Assembly (NCBI RefSeq): GCF_029533155.1
Contig: NZ_JAIZDB010000015.1
Span: forward strand, 1-64,000
Direction of reading: 5' to 3'
DNA length: 64,000 bases
From: Psychrobacillus antarcticus
GTDB lineage: Bacteria > Bacillota > Bacilli > Bacillales_A > Planococcaceae
The notes beneath the pieces are model-generated. The model was given only the letters and a program-made list of their open reading frames with translations, was not told the DNA's origin and searched no databases. Each line of letters opens with the position of its first letter. Positions within the stretch are counted from its first letter, which is position 1. This document shows, in pieces, positions 1-8,182 of the stretch. Both the position numbers and the translations under genes were made by a program.

Positions 1-670
1 TAGAGCCAAATTTTTTAGGATTTTCATTTGTTTGAATAGTAGATAACAAATGATAATTTGACCAAAAAACTCCCGTTTCAAACAAAGAAGTATCTACTTT
101 CACCCCTTCACCTATTTTTGTCCTTTGTAAAATGGCTGATACGACACCTAATGCTCCCCAAATCCCACTTCCTTGGTCTAGAATAGATACTGGTATTCGG
201 GATATCTCCGATGAACCGGTAATACTTATTAAACCTGTTTCAGCCTGTAAAATGGCATCGTAGCCTGCTTTAAAACGGTCAGGACCATTCTGCCCATAAG
301 CACTTAAACTACAGTAAATGAGACGGTTATTATATTCTTTGAGTTTTTCAAATCCTAACCCTAACTTTTCCGCTTTCCCAAGTCTCAAGTTTTCTACAAA
401 TACATCTGCATCAGCAATCATTTCATATATAAAATCAAGCGATTCTTGTAACTTTAAATCCAAAACTACTGATTTCTTATTTCGGTTTATATTAATGAAG
501 TATGTGCCGTCCTCTTTAACAATCGGTGCCATCTTTCTCGCTTCATCACCACTACCCGGCCTTTCTATTTTAATAACTTCTGCTCCTAAATCTGCTAAAA
601 TCATAGTTAGAGTAGGTCCAGAAATATTAGTTGTTACATCTATTACTTTAATTCCTTGTAGTGGTAGCAT
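1..670 (-). CDS. Class III (CaiB/BaiF family) CoA-transferase, partial
   Basis: The gene runs off the left edge, so about 223 N-terminal codons are visible. Family members move CoA between acyl-CoA and a free acid. The visible part has the usual N-terminal Rossmann half (GIKVIDVTTNISGP start, then ADLGAEVIKIERPGSGD). An aspartate near residue 165 in ILDQGSG lies where the family's catalytic Asp sits, followed by the TKIGEGVKVDTSL signature. The ATG has a strong AGGGAGGGG site and lies 1 nt after the stop of the HMG-CoA lyase-like gene, so it is the last visible gene of the catabolic operon. The substrate is unknown; from context, citramalate, mesaconate or itaconate are candidates. Confidence 0.9.
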   Translation of the reverse strand, partial: MLPLQGIKVIDVTTNISGPTLTMILADLGAEVIKIERPGSGDEARKMAPIVKEDGTYFININRNKKSVVLDLKLQESLDFIYEMIADADVFVENLRLGKAEKLGLGFEKLKEYNNRLIYCSLSAYGQNGPDRFKAGYDAILQAETGLISITGSSEISRIPVSILDQGSGIWGALGVVSAILQRTKIGEGVKVDTSLFETGVFWSNYHLLSTIQTNENPKKFGS

Positions 671-671
671 G

Positions 672-1544
672 TTATCCCCTCCCTTCAAGTTTATTAATCA
701 TTTTCTTAGTTAATATAGTTGCATCCTTCATTGCACCTATTTCAATACCTGTTTGAATATTCATATCCTCCAAAAGCTGTACAACACCATTTGTTGACAC
801 ATTTCCGGTTGCACCAGGTGAAAAAGGACACCCACCTAATCCAGCTAGTGAACTATCAAACTTGTCTATTCCAGCTTGTAACGCCGCAATGATGTTGGCA
901 AATGCAAAACCATTTGTATCGTGGAAATGAGCAACAAATACCACATAAGGATGTCTTTCTTTTAATGCTTTAAAACGGTCATAAACGATCCTGGGATTTG
1001 CTTGCCCATTTGTATCTCCTATTACTACTTCATCTGCTCCATTAGCAACAAAATGGTCGACAACATAACATACTTTTTCAAAACAAATGTTTCCTTCAAA
1101 AGGACAATTAAAACTCATAGAGACATAAGCACGTATGAAAATAGCATTTTCTTTAGCTTTTTGAAAAATCTTCGTACACTCTGACAAAGATTCATCAATT
1201 GTTCTTTTGATATTTCGCATATTAAAGGTCTCAGAAGCCCCAACAAAAACTGCTATTTGAGGTACTTTAAAGTCAATTGCTTTTTCTAAGGCTATCAAAT
1301 TTGGTGTTAAAACAATAAAATTCATTTCTATCTCATGACAAAATTGAATAATTTCTATCGCATCTGCCATTTGAGGTACTACTTTTGGATGAACGAAAGA
1401 AGTAGCTTCAATTCGTTTTACTCCCATTTTCTGCAATCGAAGGATAAGTTTCTTTTTTTCCTCGGTAGTAACTTGTACTGGCTCATTTTGTAAACCATCC
1501 CGTGGGCTAACGTCTATAATTTCAACTTGTTTCGGAAAAAGCAT
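672..1544 (-). CDS. HMG-CoA lyase family protein
   Basis: A TIM-barrel lyase of the hydroxymethylglutaryl-CoA lyase (YngG/MvaB) type, which splits a 3-hydroxy-3-methyl acyl-CoA into acetyl-CoA and a keto acid. About 290 residues. RDGLQNE at 15-21 gives the metal and substrate residues, HFHD at 206-209 the metal histidines, and GLGGCPFSPGATGN the flexible-loop active-site Cys239. I chose the ATG at 1544, preceded by AGAGGTG, over an in-frame start 39 nt upstream. It sits between the acyl-CoA dehydrogenase and the CoA-transferase. It may be a true HMG-CoA lyase (leucine breakdown) or a lyase for citramalyl-CoA; sequence alone does not decide. Confidence 0.88.
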   Translation of the reverse strand: MLFPKQVEIIDVSPRDGLQNEPVQVTTEEKKKLILRLQKMGVKRIEATSFVHPKVVPQMADAIEIIQFCHEIEMNFIVLTPNLIALEKAIDFKVPQIAVFVGASETFNMRNIKRTIDESLSECTKIFQKAKENAIFIRAYVSMSFNCPFEGNICFEKVCYVVDHFVANGADEVVIGDTNGQANPRIVYDRFKALKERHPYVVFVAHFHDTNGFAFANIIAALQAGIDKFDSSLAGLGGCPFSPGATGNVSTNGVVQLLEDMNIQTGIEIGAMKDATILTKKMINKLEGRG

Positions 1545-1554
1545 TTGAACACCT

Positions 1555-2724
1555 CTAATACGATTTAGGCAAATGAAGAACATGTTCCCCTATATAGGAG
1601 AGGATCAGGTTGGTTGATATAGGTGCAACTTGATATAATCTTGTTTCTTTAAACTTTCTTTCGATATCGTATTCAGTGGCAAATCCAAATCCGCCATATG
1701 TTTGTAAAGCAACATTCGCAGCTTCCCATGAAGCATCAGCAGCAAGCAACTTTGCCATATTTGCTTCAGCTGCGCATTTTTTACCTTCATCAAATAGTTG
1801 TGCAGCTTTTTGACGCATTAAATCAGCAGCTTCAACATGAATATGTGCGGTAGCTATAGGAAATTGAATACCTTGATTTTTACCTATTGGACGATTAAAA
1901 ACGACACGTTCATTTGCGTAATTGGTTGCATGTTCGATAAACCACCGACCATCTCCAACACATTCGGCTGCTATTAATATCCTTTCGACATTCATACCGT
2001 CCAAAATATAGCGGAACCCTTTACCTTCCTCGCCAATCAAGTTTTCAACAGGGACTTTCAAGTTTTCTATAAAGAGCTCCGTAGTTGCATGATTCATCAT
2101 TGTTTTAATCGGTTGAATTTCTAATCCATGTCCAACAGCATCGCGTAAGTCTACAAGTAATACGGATAATCCTTCACTTTTTTTAGAAACTTTTTCAATT
2201 GGTGTAGTTCGAACAAGCAGTATCATTAAATCTGAATGCTCCGTCCGTGAAATAAATACTTTTTGCCCGTTAACAATATAATAATCGCCTTCTTTAACAG
2301 CCACTGTTTTTAAATTGGTTGTATCTGTACCCGTGTTTGGTTCAGTTACACCAAACGCTTGAAGTCGAAGAGTCCCATCTGCAATTTTCGGTAAATACTT
2401 CTCTTTTTGTTCCTTCGAACCATGTCTTAGAAGCGTACCCATCGTATACATTTGTGCATGACATGCTCCTGAATTACCTCCAGATCGATTGATCTCTTCT
2501 AATATTATGGATGCTTCTACGATACCTAATCCCGCTCCTCCATATTCCTCAGGAATTAGTGCACCTAAAAAGCCTGCATCTGTTATTGCCTTTACAAATT
2601 CAGTTGGATATGCATCTTTTTCATCCAACTCTCTCCAATATTCTCCTGGGTATTTTTTGCAAACATTGCGTACACCTAAACGTAATTCTTCTAAAAAATC
2701 TATTTGCTCTTGAGTATCACTCAT
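1555..2724 (-). CDS. Acyl-CoA dehydrogenase family protein
   Basis: FAD-dependent acyl-CoA dehydrogenase of 389 residues from the ATG at 2724 (AGGAGTGAG site; a start 45 nt upstream would overlap the crotonase). The middle domain shows FGVTEPNTGTD and the C-terminal domain QTYGGFGFATEYDIERKFKE. The usual catalytic Glu of the EGT motif near the C-terminus is replaced (YQVAPIST). A Glu at residue 247 in GMNVERI sits where isovaleryl-CoA dehydrogenase carries its base (GLDLERL). That points to a branched substrate, by inference. It probably oxidises an acyl-CoA for the neighbouring crotonase. The cited homologues are from memory. Confidence 0.88.
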   Translation of the reverse strand: MSDTQEQIDFLEELRLGVRNVCKKYPGEYWRELDEKDAYPTEFVKAITDAGFLGALIPEEYGGAGLGIVEASIILEEINRSGGNSGACHAQMYTMGTLLRHGSKEQKEKYLPKIADGTLRLQAFGVTEPNTGTDTTNLKTVAVKEGDYYIVNGQKVFISRTEHSDLMILLVRTTPIEKVSKKSEGLSVLLVDLRDAVGHGLEIQPIKTMMNHATTELFIENLKVPVENLIGEEGKGFRYILDGMNVERILIAAECVGDGRWFIEHATNYANERVVFNRPIGKNQGIQFPIATAHIHVEAADLMRQKAAQLFDEGKKCAAEANMAKLLAADASWEAANVALQTYGGFGFATEYDIERKFKETRLYQVAPISTNLILSYIGEHVLHLPKSY

Positions 2725-2734
2725 AAACTCACTC

Positions 2735-3520
2735 CTATCGTCCCTTAAAAACTGGTTTTCTTTTTTCATTAAATGCTATTACACCTTCTAACCGGTCCTC
2801 AGAATGGACAACTTTTTTATAAGTCTCAATCTCAAATTGTCTAGCCTCGTCTGTCTTCATTGAAATACTCTTATTTACTACTTGCTTTGCCCCCATAATA
2901 CCTAACGAAGCATTAGAGGCTATTTTGATTGCTAAATCGAGACCAACTGACTGAAGTTCATCATCTTTTACAAGTTTATTTAACAAACCCGATTGATAAG
3001 CCTCCTGAGCATCAACGATTCTTCCTGTAAATAACCACTCTTTAGCTATATGGGAGGCTACACGCTGTGGTAATAAGCGAGCTCCGCCACAGCCTGGCAT
3101 AATACCTCTTGTAACTTCTGGAAGTCCAAACTTAGCATTCTCGGAAGCTATTATTAGGTCACAGTTTAGCGCTAATTCAAATCCTCCTGCCAAAGCAAAT
3201 CCATTTACTAGAGCAATAGTTGCTTGTGGCAAATCTTCTAATGCATATACCATTCTTTCAAACAAATAATGCTGATTTCCCCATTTTTCATCAGACATTC
3301 CTTGGCGTTCTTTTAAATCAGCTCCGGAACAAAATGATTTAGGATCTGAAGAATTTAAGATAACAACCTGTATTTGTTTATCATTCGTGATATTTTGAAA
3401 AATAGTTAATAACTGCTCAGCCATTTCGGTATTAAACGAATTTCTCATTGCTGGTCTATTCAATGTAATTTGGAAAATATTCTTTTGATCTCCTAGAAGC
3501 TCCGTTAATACATAACTCAT
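2735..3520 (-). CDS. Enoyl-CoA hydratase (crotonase family)
   Basis: A crotonase of 261 residues. Both hydratase glutamates are present: AGGFELAL (Glu115) and GLPEVTRG (Glu135), spaced 20 residues apart as in rat mitochondrial hydratase, with an oxyanion-hole SFCSGADL. It most resembles YngF-type methylglutaconyl-CoA hydratases by eye. The ATG at 3520 is preferred, because a GTG 9 nt upstream lies inside the AAAGGAGTG ribosome site. Only 10 nt separate its stop from the acyl-CoA dehydrogenase start, and 13 nt separate it from the alcohol dehydrogenase, so the genes are co-transcribed. Likely role: hydrating the enoyl-CoA made by the dehydrogenase next door. Confidence 0.9.
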   Translation of the reverse strand: MSYVLTELLGDQKNIFQITLNRPAMRNSFNTEMAEQLLTIFQNITNDKQIQVVILNSSDPKSFCSGADLKERQGMSDEKWGNQHYLFERMVYALEDLPQATIALVNGFALAGGFELALNCDLIIASENAKFGLPEVTRGIMPGCGGARLLPQRVASHIAKEWLFTGRIVDAQEAYQSGLLNKLVKDDELQSVGLDLAIKIASNASLGIMGAKQVVNKSISMKTDEARQFEIETYKKVVHSEDRLEGVIAFNEKRKPVFKGR

Positions 3521-3533
3521 TATGGTCACTCCT

Positions 3534-4631
3534 TTAATGGGTATGTTCTATACCTATAGATGCACGTGTCACTCCTCGATTAAATGAAGCATCCAATGCA
3601 GCCGGAATGTCCTCTAACGTGTAATTACATGCAAGAATTTCACTAAACGGGAATTTCTCTATGTTCAAACTTAGAAATTTTAATGACTTATATAAATACC
3701 AAGGTTCATAACGAATCAATCCCATTACGGTGATATTTTTTCTTGTCATAACTCCTGGATCAAATTCTGTTAACTTCCCTGGAGAAATATTTCCTATAGA
3801 AATATATTTTCCAGCAGATTTAATGAGATGAATACCTTCAGCGAATGCTGCAGGTACACCCGTTAATTCCATTACCACGTCTGCACCAATACCATTTGTT
3901 AAATCCATTATCCTGTCAATACGTTCTTCAAGTGTTTTGTATTGTTCGATGGAAATCGTTTCATCTGCTCCAAATTTCTTTGCCAATTCTAATCGATTGG
4001 GAACACTATCTATTACAATTACTCGCGCCCCAAATGTTTTGGCAACTGCTGTTGCATTTAATCCTAGACCTCCAGCACCTTGAATTACTATGGTTTCTCC
4101 ATACTTCAAACCAGATTTTTCAATCCCAAAATATACTTGCGAAAGAGCACAATTAGCTCCAGCGGCTACTTCATCTGGGATATTCCCAGGTACTTTATAA
4201 AAATATTGATTTGGGTGAATATAATAATGGGTAGCAAATGATCCATGAAAATGAGGAAACTCCTTTGCATCTTTGCTCCAATACTCGTATGCGTTATCAC
4301 ATAAGTTAAAGTAACCTTGCAAACAATGTTTACATTTCCTACAAGTTATAAAGTAGGCTGCAGCAACACGATCACCAATTTGTACTGGTTGTCCGGCATA
4401 ATCCGTTGTTACTCCTTCTCCTAAGTCCACGATTTCCCCAACCATCTCATGACCCATAACTCCCGATTTTTTAGTCGGATGTAAGCCCTTCCAAATATGA
4501 AGTTCAGAACCACACACATTTGTTCTTCTTACCTTTACTAAAATAGAGCCATGTCCAGCTTTCGGTATTTCATATTCTTCAAAAATCATTTTTTCTGGTT
4601 CTGTCATTACCGCAACTTTGCCCTTCATCAA
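3534..4631 (-). CDS. Zinc-dependent medium-chain alcohol dehydrogenase
   Basis: MDR family oxidoreductase of 365 residues. The catalytic zinc site shows NVCGSELHIW and GHEMVGEI. The structural zinc loop is CRKCKHCLQGYFNLC. The Rossmann motif is GAGGLGLNA, followed by an acidic residue in VIVIDS, which suggests NAD(H). Its substrate is not evident. It opens the second half of the catabolic operon after a 270-nt gap from the fumarase genes, and may feed an alcohol or hydroxy acid into the pathway. The start is ATG 4631, with AGGGGGAC upstream; an alternative ATG lies one codon in. Confidence 0.85.
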   Translation of the reverse strand: MMKGKVAVMTEPEKMIFEEYEIPKAGHGSILVKVRRTNVCGSELHIWKGLHPTKKSGVMGHEMVGEIVDLGEGVTTDYAGQPVQIGDRVAAAYFITCRKCKHCLQGYFNLCDNAYEYWSKDAKEFPHFHGSFATHYYIHPNQYFYKVPGNIPDEVAAGANCALSQVYFGIEKSGLKYGETIVIQGAGGLGLNATAVAKTFGARVIVIDSVPNRLELAKKFGADETISIEQYKTLEERIDRIMDLTNGIGADVVMELTGVPAAFAEGIHLIKSAGKYISIGNISPGKLTEFDPGVMTRKNITVMGLIRYEPWYLYKSLKFLSLNIEKFPFSEILACNYTLEDIPAALDASFNRGVTRASIGIEHTH

Positions 4632-4901
4632 AAGTCCCCCTTATTATCCCTATAATAGGAATGTCATGACAATAATCTAAAAACTACTTTACAATATATC
4701 TTTAATTACAAACTTATATACTTCTAGCTTTGTAATCTTTTAAATCCACATCGGATATTGTATCCAATTTATTTTTTAAAAAATTCCTGTCTATTTCAAA
4801 ACAAGAATACCATTAAAAGTAATTGAAGTAAACTAAATATTTTAATATATCAGTTAATTTTAATTGCATAGAATTATATATGTGAAACAAAAGTATACTA
4901 T
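4632..4901. promoter_or_regulatory. AT-rich gap in catabolic cluster with candidate operator
   Basis: A 270-nt gap between the fumarase beta gene and the alcohol dehydrogenase. It contains the perfect inverted repeat GGATA-TTG-TATCC at 4753-4765, of a size seen in GntR/FCD operators. I see no clear sigma-A promoter and no strong terminator. It could hold an internal promoter for the ADH-to-CoA-transferase half of the cluster. Confidence 0.3.
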
Positions 4902-5459
4902 TCATTTAGATTGGTTTATTTCTTTGTCTGCATACCAATCGTTTCCATAAGAATCGTTAATGACGATGGCAGGAAAATTCTCAACCGTAATTTTCCTAAC
5001 TGCTTCGGTACCCAAATCCTCATATGCTATAACATCCATACTTTTAATAGTACGAGCAATTAATGCCCCAGAACCACCGATAGCAGCTAAATACAGAGAT
5101 TTGTTTTTTTTAATAGAATCAACTACCTCTTTTGAACGATAGCCTTTCCCTATCATTCCTTTTAAACCATAGTCAAGTAAAGAAGGTGAATATTTGTCCA
5201 TTCTCTCACTTGTTGTTGGACCCGCGGAACCTATGATTTGTCCTGGCTTTTGTGGAGTTGGCCCTACATAATAAATTACTTGACCCTCAACATTAAAAGG
5301 AAGAGATTCCCCTCGTTGAATTGCCTCGTACATCCTCTTATGTGCAGCATCTCTAGCGGTATAAATAGTTCCCGTTATTAAAACTCGGTTACCGGATTTT
5401 AAACTATCAATTGTCTTTTGATCAAAAGGCGAGATAATTTTAATAGACAGCAATAACAT
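4902..5459 (-). CDS. Class I fumarase/mesaconase/tartrate dehydratase beta subunit
   Basis: 185 residues matching the C-terminal half of class I fumarases (TtdB/FumA-C type). Together with the alpha subunit it should form a [4Fe-4S] hydratase acting on fumarate, mesaconate or tartrate. Seen: VLITGTIYTARDAAH near residue 26, YYVGPTP, GSAGPTTSERMD and GKGYRS, all typical of the beta domain. The start is ATG 5459 with an AGGAGAG site, 7 nt after the alpha subunit stop, so the pair is translationally linked. In the two-subunit form the enzyme is often mesaconase or tartrate dehydratase; neighbouring lyase and CoA-transferase genes favour mesaconase. Confidence 0.9.
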   Translation of the reverse strand: MLLLSIKIISPFDQKTIDSLKSGNRVLITGTIYTARDAAHKRMYEAIQRGESLPFNVEGQVIYYVGPTPQKPGQIIGSAGPTTSERMDKYSPSLLDYGLKGMIGKGYRSKEVVDSIKKNKSLYLAAIGGSGALIARTIKSMDVIAYEDLGTEAVRKITVENFPAIVINDSYGNDWYADKEINQSK

Positions 5460-5466
5460 CTCTCCT

Positions 5467-6312
5467 CTACATAATTATTTTTTTGTGTCTACTGGCATGG
5501 CAGTTTAAATTAATCGCAACAGGAAGTGAAGCAATATGACATGCTTCCATTTCAATCTTTACATCTAAAGCTGTAGTATTTCCTCCCATACCTTGTGGTC
5601 CAATACCTAATTTATTTATCTCCTCTATTAAGTCCTTTTCTAAAGTAGATATCTCTTTAGATATGTTTCGAAATCCAATCGGACGAAATAATGACTTTTT
5701 CGCCAAGTAAGCACATCTCTCAAAATTACCACCAATTCCAACACCTACTATAAGTGGTGGACAGGCATTTGGCCCAGCTATACGAACTGTTTCTATGATA
5801 AAATCTTTCACACCTTGCAGTCCATCTGATGGTTTTAACATTTTCATAGAACTCATATTTTCACTACCTGCTCCCTTTGCAGATAGATTCAAAATTAATT
5901 GATCGCCGGGCAGTAGCTCAATGTGAATAACTGCTGGAGTATTATAAGTAGTACTTGTTGTTCTACTAATAGGATTTCCAACAATTGAGTGACGTAAGAA
6001 ACCATCACTATATCCTTTTACAACTCCCTCATTAATGGCAGAATAAAGGCTCCCCCCTACAATGTGACAGTCTTGGCCAAGTTCAACTATTAAGACTGCA
6101 ACTCCTGTATCTTGACACATCGGAACTCGTTCTTCTTTAGCAATAACGGCATTTTCAATTAGTTGTTCTAATATATATTTTCCATTTTCCGATGTTTCGG
6201 TTTCCAAAGATTTTTTAAATGAGTCAAACACATCACTACCTATATCAAAATTTACATCCTGACATGCTTTACTTACCTTTTCTACAATATCTTCATAATG
6301 AATAATTCGCAT
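5467..6312 (-). CDS. Class I fumarase/mesaconase/tartrate dehydratase alpha subunit
   Basis: 281 residues, the N-terminal iron-sulfur half of the split enzyme. The three cluster cysteines are visible at Cys66 (PMCQDTG), Cys184 (GPNACPP) and Cys271 (INLNCHASRH), with spacing very close to that of E. coli TtdA. The motif GAGSENMS is also present. The ATG at 6312 has a GGGAG site 7 nt away; a GTG two codons upstream is less well placed. It sits between the CitE-like lyase (18 nt upstream) and the beta subunit. Reaction inferred: mesaconate to citramalate, or fumarate to malate, or tartrate to oxaloacetate. Confidence 0.9.
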   Translation of the reverse strand: MRIIHYEDIVEKVSKACQDVNFDIGSDVFDSFKKSLETETSENGKYILEQLIENAVIAKEERVPMCQDTGVAVLIVELGQDCHIVGGSLYSAINEGVVKGYSDGFLRHSIVGNPISRTTSTTYNTPAVIHIELLPGDQLILNLSAKGAGSENMSSMKMLKPSDGLQGVKDFIIETVRIAGPNACPPLIVGVGIGGNFERCAYLAKKSLFRPIGFRNISKEISTLEKDLIEEINKLGIGPQGMGGNTTALDVKIEMEACHIASLPVAINLNCHASRHKKIIM

Positions 6313-6330
6313 ATGCACGCTCCCATATTC

Positions 6331-7170
6331 TCAATCATTAGTTGGAGATTCATAAGTTAATAATGTCTTTGCTTTTTTATACATTGGATAATCAATTAAT
6401 TGATTTTGATAACGTATAGATGCATCACCTTTGTTTTCAGCTTCTTCAAAAACTCGAACTAATTTTTGTGCGTCCATTAATTCTTTTTTAGTTGGAGAAA
6501 ATAAATCATTTACAATATCAATTTGGTTTGGATGAATAATCATTTTCGACTTAAATCCAATATTTTTTCCACATAGTACACTTTCTTTTAAGCCCGCTAT
6601 ATTATTTAAATCTGTATATATTGTATCTATTGGGGATTGAAGTCCTGCTGCTCTTGATTCATTTACAATCTTTGAACGGGCATATAATAGCTCCATGCCA
6701 CTAGTTGAAAGTTCACATCCAATATCTAACGAATAGTCGATAGATCCGTATGCTAACTTTGACACCCATCTATTAGATTTTGCTATTTCATATGTAAAAT
6801 GTATACCTTTAGCTGTTTCTATTAATGGGATAATCTCCATCATTTCTTGCGACTCATTTTTAATGAACTTACATATTTCTTCTATATTTTCTGCCGACTC
6901 TGCTTTCGGTATCATGATCCGATTTATCCCAATTTCAATAGCACTTAAAATATCTGATTGCCAAAACGGTGAATTAAAGTCATTTATGCGAAGTAATATT
7001 CTTTTCTTGTTCATCCCTATTGCTTGTGCAAGCTTTAATCTAGCATTTTCTTTTTCCACATGAGCTACCGAATCTTCTAAATCAATTATTATAGCATCTG
7101 CTTTGCTTTCTAATGCTTTAGAAATCATTTGGTGTTTTGTAGCTGGTACAAAAAGATAAGAACGTTCCAT
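6331..7170 (-). CDS. CitE-like lyase, HpcH/HpaI family (possible citramalyl-CoA or malyl-CoA lyase)
   Basis: 279 residues with a TIM barrel. Motifs: RSYLFVPATK, IIIDLEDSV (metal), LRIND, IMIPKAES, PLIETAKG and GFKSKMIIHPNQI. These mark the citrate lyase beta / malyl-CoA lyase family, which performs Mg-dependent Claisen cleavage of a hydroxyacyl-CoA. No citrate lyase alpha or acyl-carrier gene is nearby, so a stand-alone CoA-ester lyase is more likely than citrate lyase. It follows the GntR regulator by 44 nt and precedes the fumarase-like pair, giving a plausible path from mesaconate via citramalyl-CoA to acetyl-CoA and pyruvate. Confidence 0.85.
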   Translation of the reverse strand: MERSYLFVPATKHQMISKALESKADAIIIDLEDSVAHVEKENARLKLAQAIGMNKKRILLRINDFNSPFWQSDILSAIEIGINRIMIPKAESAENIEEICKFIKNESQEMMEIIPLIETAKGIHFTYEIAKSNRWVSKLAYGSIDYSLDIGCELSTSGMELLYARSKIVNESRAAGLQSPIDTIYTDLNNIAGLKESVLCGKNIGFKSKMIIHPNQIDIVNDLFSPTKKELMDAQKLVRVFEEAENKGDASIRYQNQLIDYPMYKKAKTLLTYESPTND

Positions 7171-7214
7171 AATTATTCACCTCTTTTACTCTCCACCAAT
7201 AAAAACCCTTTATT

Positions 7215-7904
7215 TCACTTCTCTATATACTTCCCCTTGCTATCAATAATTGGAATAAGTCCTTTGCCGACTCTAGAAATATGCTGACTAATTAAATCTC
7301 CCGCTTTCAAAGAATCATTTTCTTTCACGGCTTTTAATATTTCTCGATGTTCGCTATTCGATGTTCCAATTTGATTTGGAAGTAAGTATGGGGTATGCTG
7401 CGGAAATCCACTCCATAAATTCTCTATAAATGACTTCAGTTTATTCATTTGACAACAACTCATTAATTCAGAATGAAATTGTATATTGATTTTAACAAAA
7501 TCCTCAATATTAGATGTTTTTCCCATTTCTTCTACTAATTCTTCTAGTCTACTAATGACAGAACCATTCATATTTTCTACACTATCTTTCACCGCTTCTT
7601 TTTCAAAAATACTGCGAAGATAGTAAATTTCTTGTACTTCATCAATACTAAATGTTCTTACAAAAGCTCCTTTATGTGGTTCTATAATGATCAAGCCTTC
7701 TGTTTCTAATTGTTTAAATGCCTCACGAATTGGCATTCTACTAACACCTATAGAATTTGCTAATTCGTCTTGAACTAAGCGTTGTCCTGGTTGCAGTTCT
7801 CCATTAAGGATTGCTTGTCGAATGACACGGCAAACCTTTGTCGGAATTGTCTCAAAATCTAGATTATCTAATCTTAAATTATTTCCTATTCCCATCCTTT
7901 TCAT
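7215..7904 (-). CDS. GntR family (FCD domain) transcriptional regulator
   Basis: 229 residues. An N-terminal winged helix (about 20-85) contains ANSIGVSRMPIREAFKQL, and a C-terminal all-helical FCD ligand domain (about 90-215) contains YYLRSIFEKEAV and QFHSELM. It is the first gene of the catabolic cluster and probably controls it in response to an organic acid. A 20-nt inverted repeat at 7939-7958 just upstream could be its own operator. The ATG at 7904 is preferred; an alternative Met lies three codons in. Confidence 0.88.
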   Translation of the reverse strand: MKRMGIGNNLRLDNLDFETIPTKVCRVIRQAILNGELQPGQRLVQDELANSIGVSRMPIREAFKQLETEGLIIIEPHKGAFVRTFSIDEVQEIYYLRSIFEKEAVKDSVENMNGSVISRLEELVEEMGKTSNIEDFVKINIQFHSELMSCCQMNKLKSFIENLWSGFPQHTPYLLPNQIGTSNSEHREILKAVKENDSLKAGDLISQHISRVGKGLIPIIDSKGKYIEK

Positions 7905-7938
7905 CTCATTTCAGTTTTCTTTGTAAAAGCATGAAACA

Positions 7939-7958
7939 GGTTATTGAATCCAATAACC
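7939..7958. promoter_or_regulatory. Inverted repeat upstream of GntR gene, candidate operator
   Basis: GGTTATTG-AATC-CAATAACC is a perfect 8-bp inverted repeat 35 nt before the GntR start. A second palindrome, ACTTATATAAGT, lies at 7964-7975, next to the -10. Autoregulators of this family commonly bind such sites; binding here is inference. Confidence 0.4.
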
Positions 7959-7978
7959 AATTTACTTATATAAGTTAT

Positions 7979-7984
7979 ATTATA
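7979..7984 (-). promoter_or_regulatory. Candidate -10 (extended) of the catabolic operon
   Basis: TATAAT preceded by TGG on the minus strand (extended -10, TGnTATAAT). No good -35 is visible 17 nt upstream. It lies 75 nt before the GntR start and overlaps the palindromes that may be the operator. Confidence 0.4.
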
Positions 7985-8139
7985 CCACCTGAATAATTGC
8001 AATATTTAATATTTTCAAATAAAATATAATTCTATCATGGTTATAAAATATTCTTTATTCTCTTATTGAACATTCTACCTCCCTCTGTTTAAATGGCAAA
8101 AGTTTAATTTTTATTCCTCTCCGCATTCTTGGCACACGG

Positions 8140-8174
8140 AAAAGACGCTCACCATTTTGAGGCAAGCGTCTTTT
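8140..8174 (-). terminator. Intrinsic terminator of the pyr operon
   Basis: AAAAGACGCT and AGCGTCTTTT pair across a 15-nt loop, starting 9 nt after the pyrE stop. The U-tract is part of the stem, so it works in either direction, but its place fits the end of the pyr operon. Confidence 0.8.
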
Positions 8175-8182
8175 CATAGATA

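Noticed and set aside
318-713. 131-codon + strand ORF
   Set aside because: Opposite the CoA-transferase, whose motifs are clear; shadow frame.
2489-2726. Two overlapping + strand ORFs
   Set aside because: Antisense to the acyl-CoA dehydrogenase N-terminus; no ribosome sites.
6313-6318. GTG start two codons upstream for the fumarase alpha subunit
   Set aside because: It lies too close to the GGGAG site; the ATG at 6312 has better spacing.
8041-8073. Ten-codon minus-strand ORF after GGGAGG between pyrE terminator and the GntR gene
   Set aside because: Very short, and spacing to the ribosome site is tight; no attenuator follows. More likely chance.
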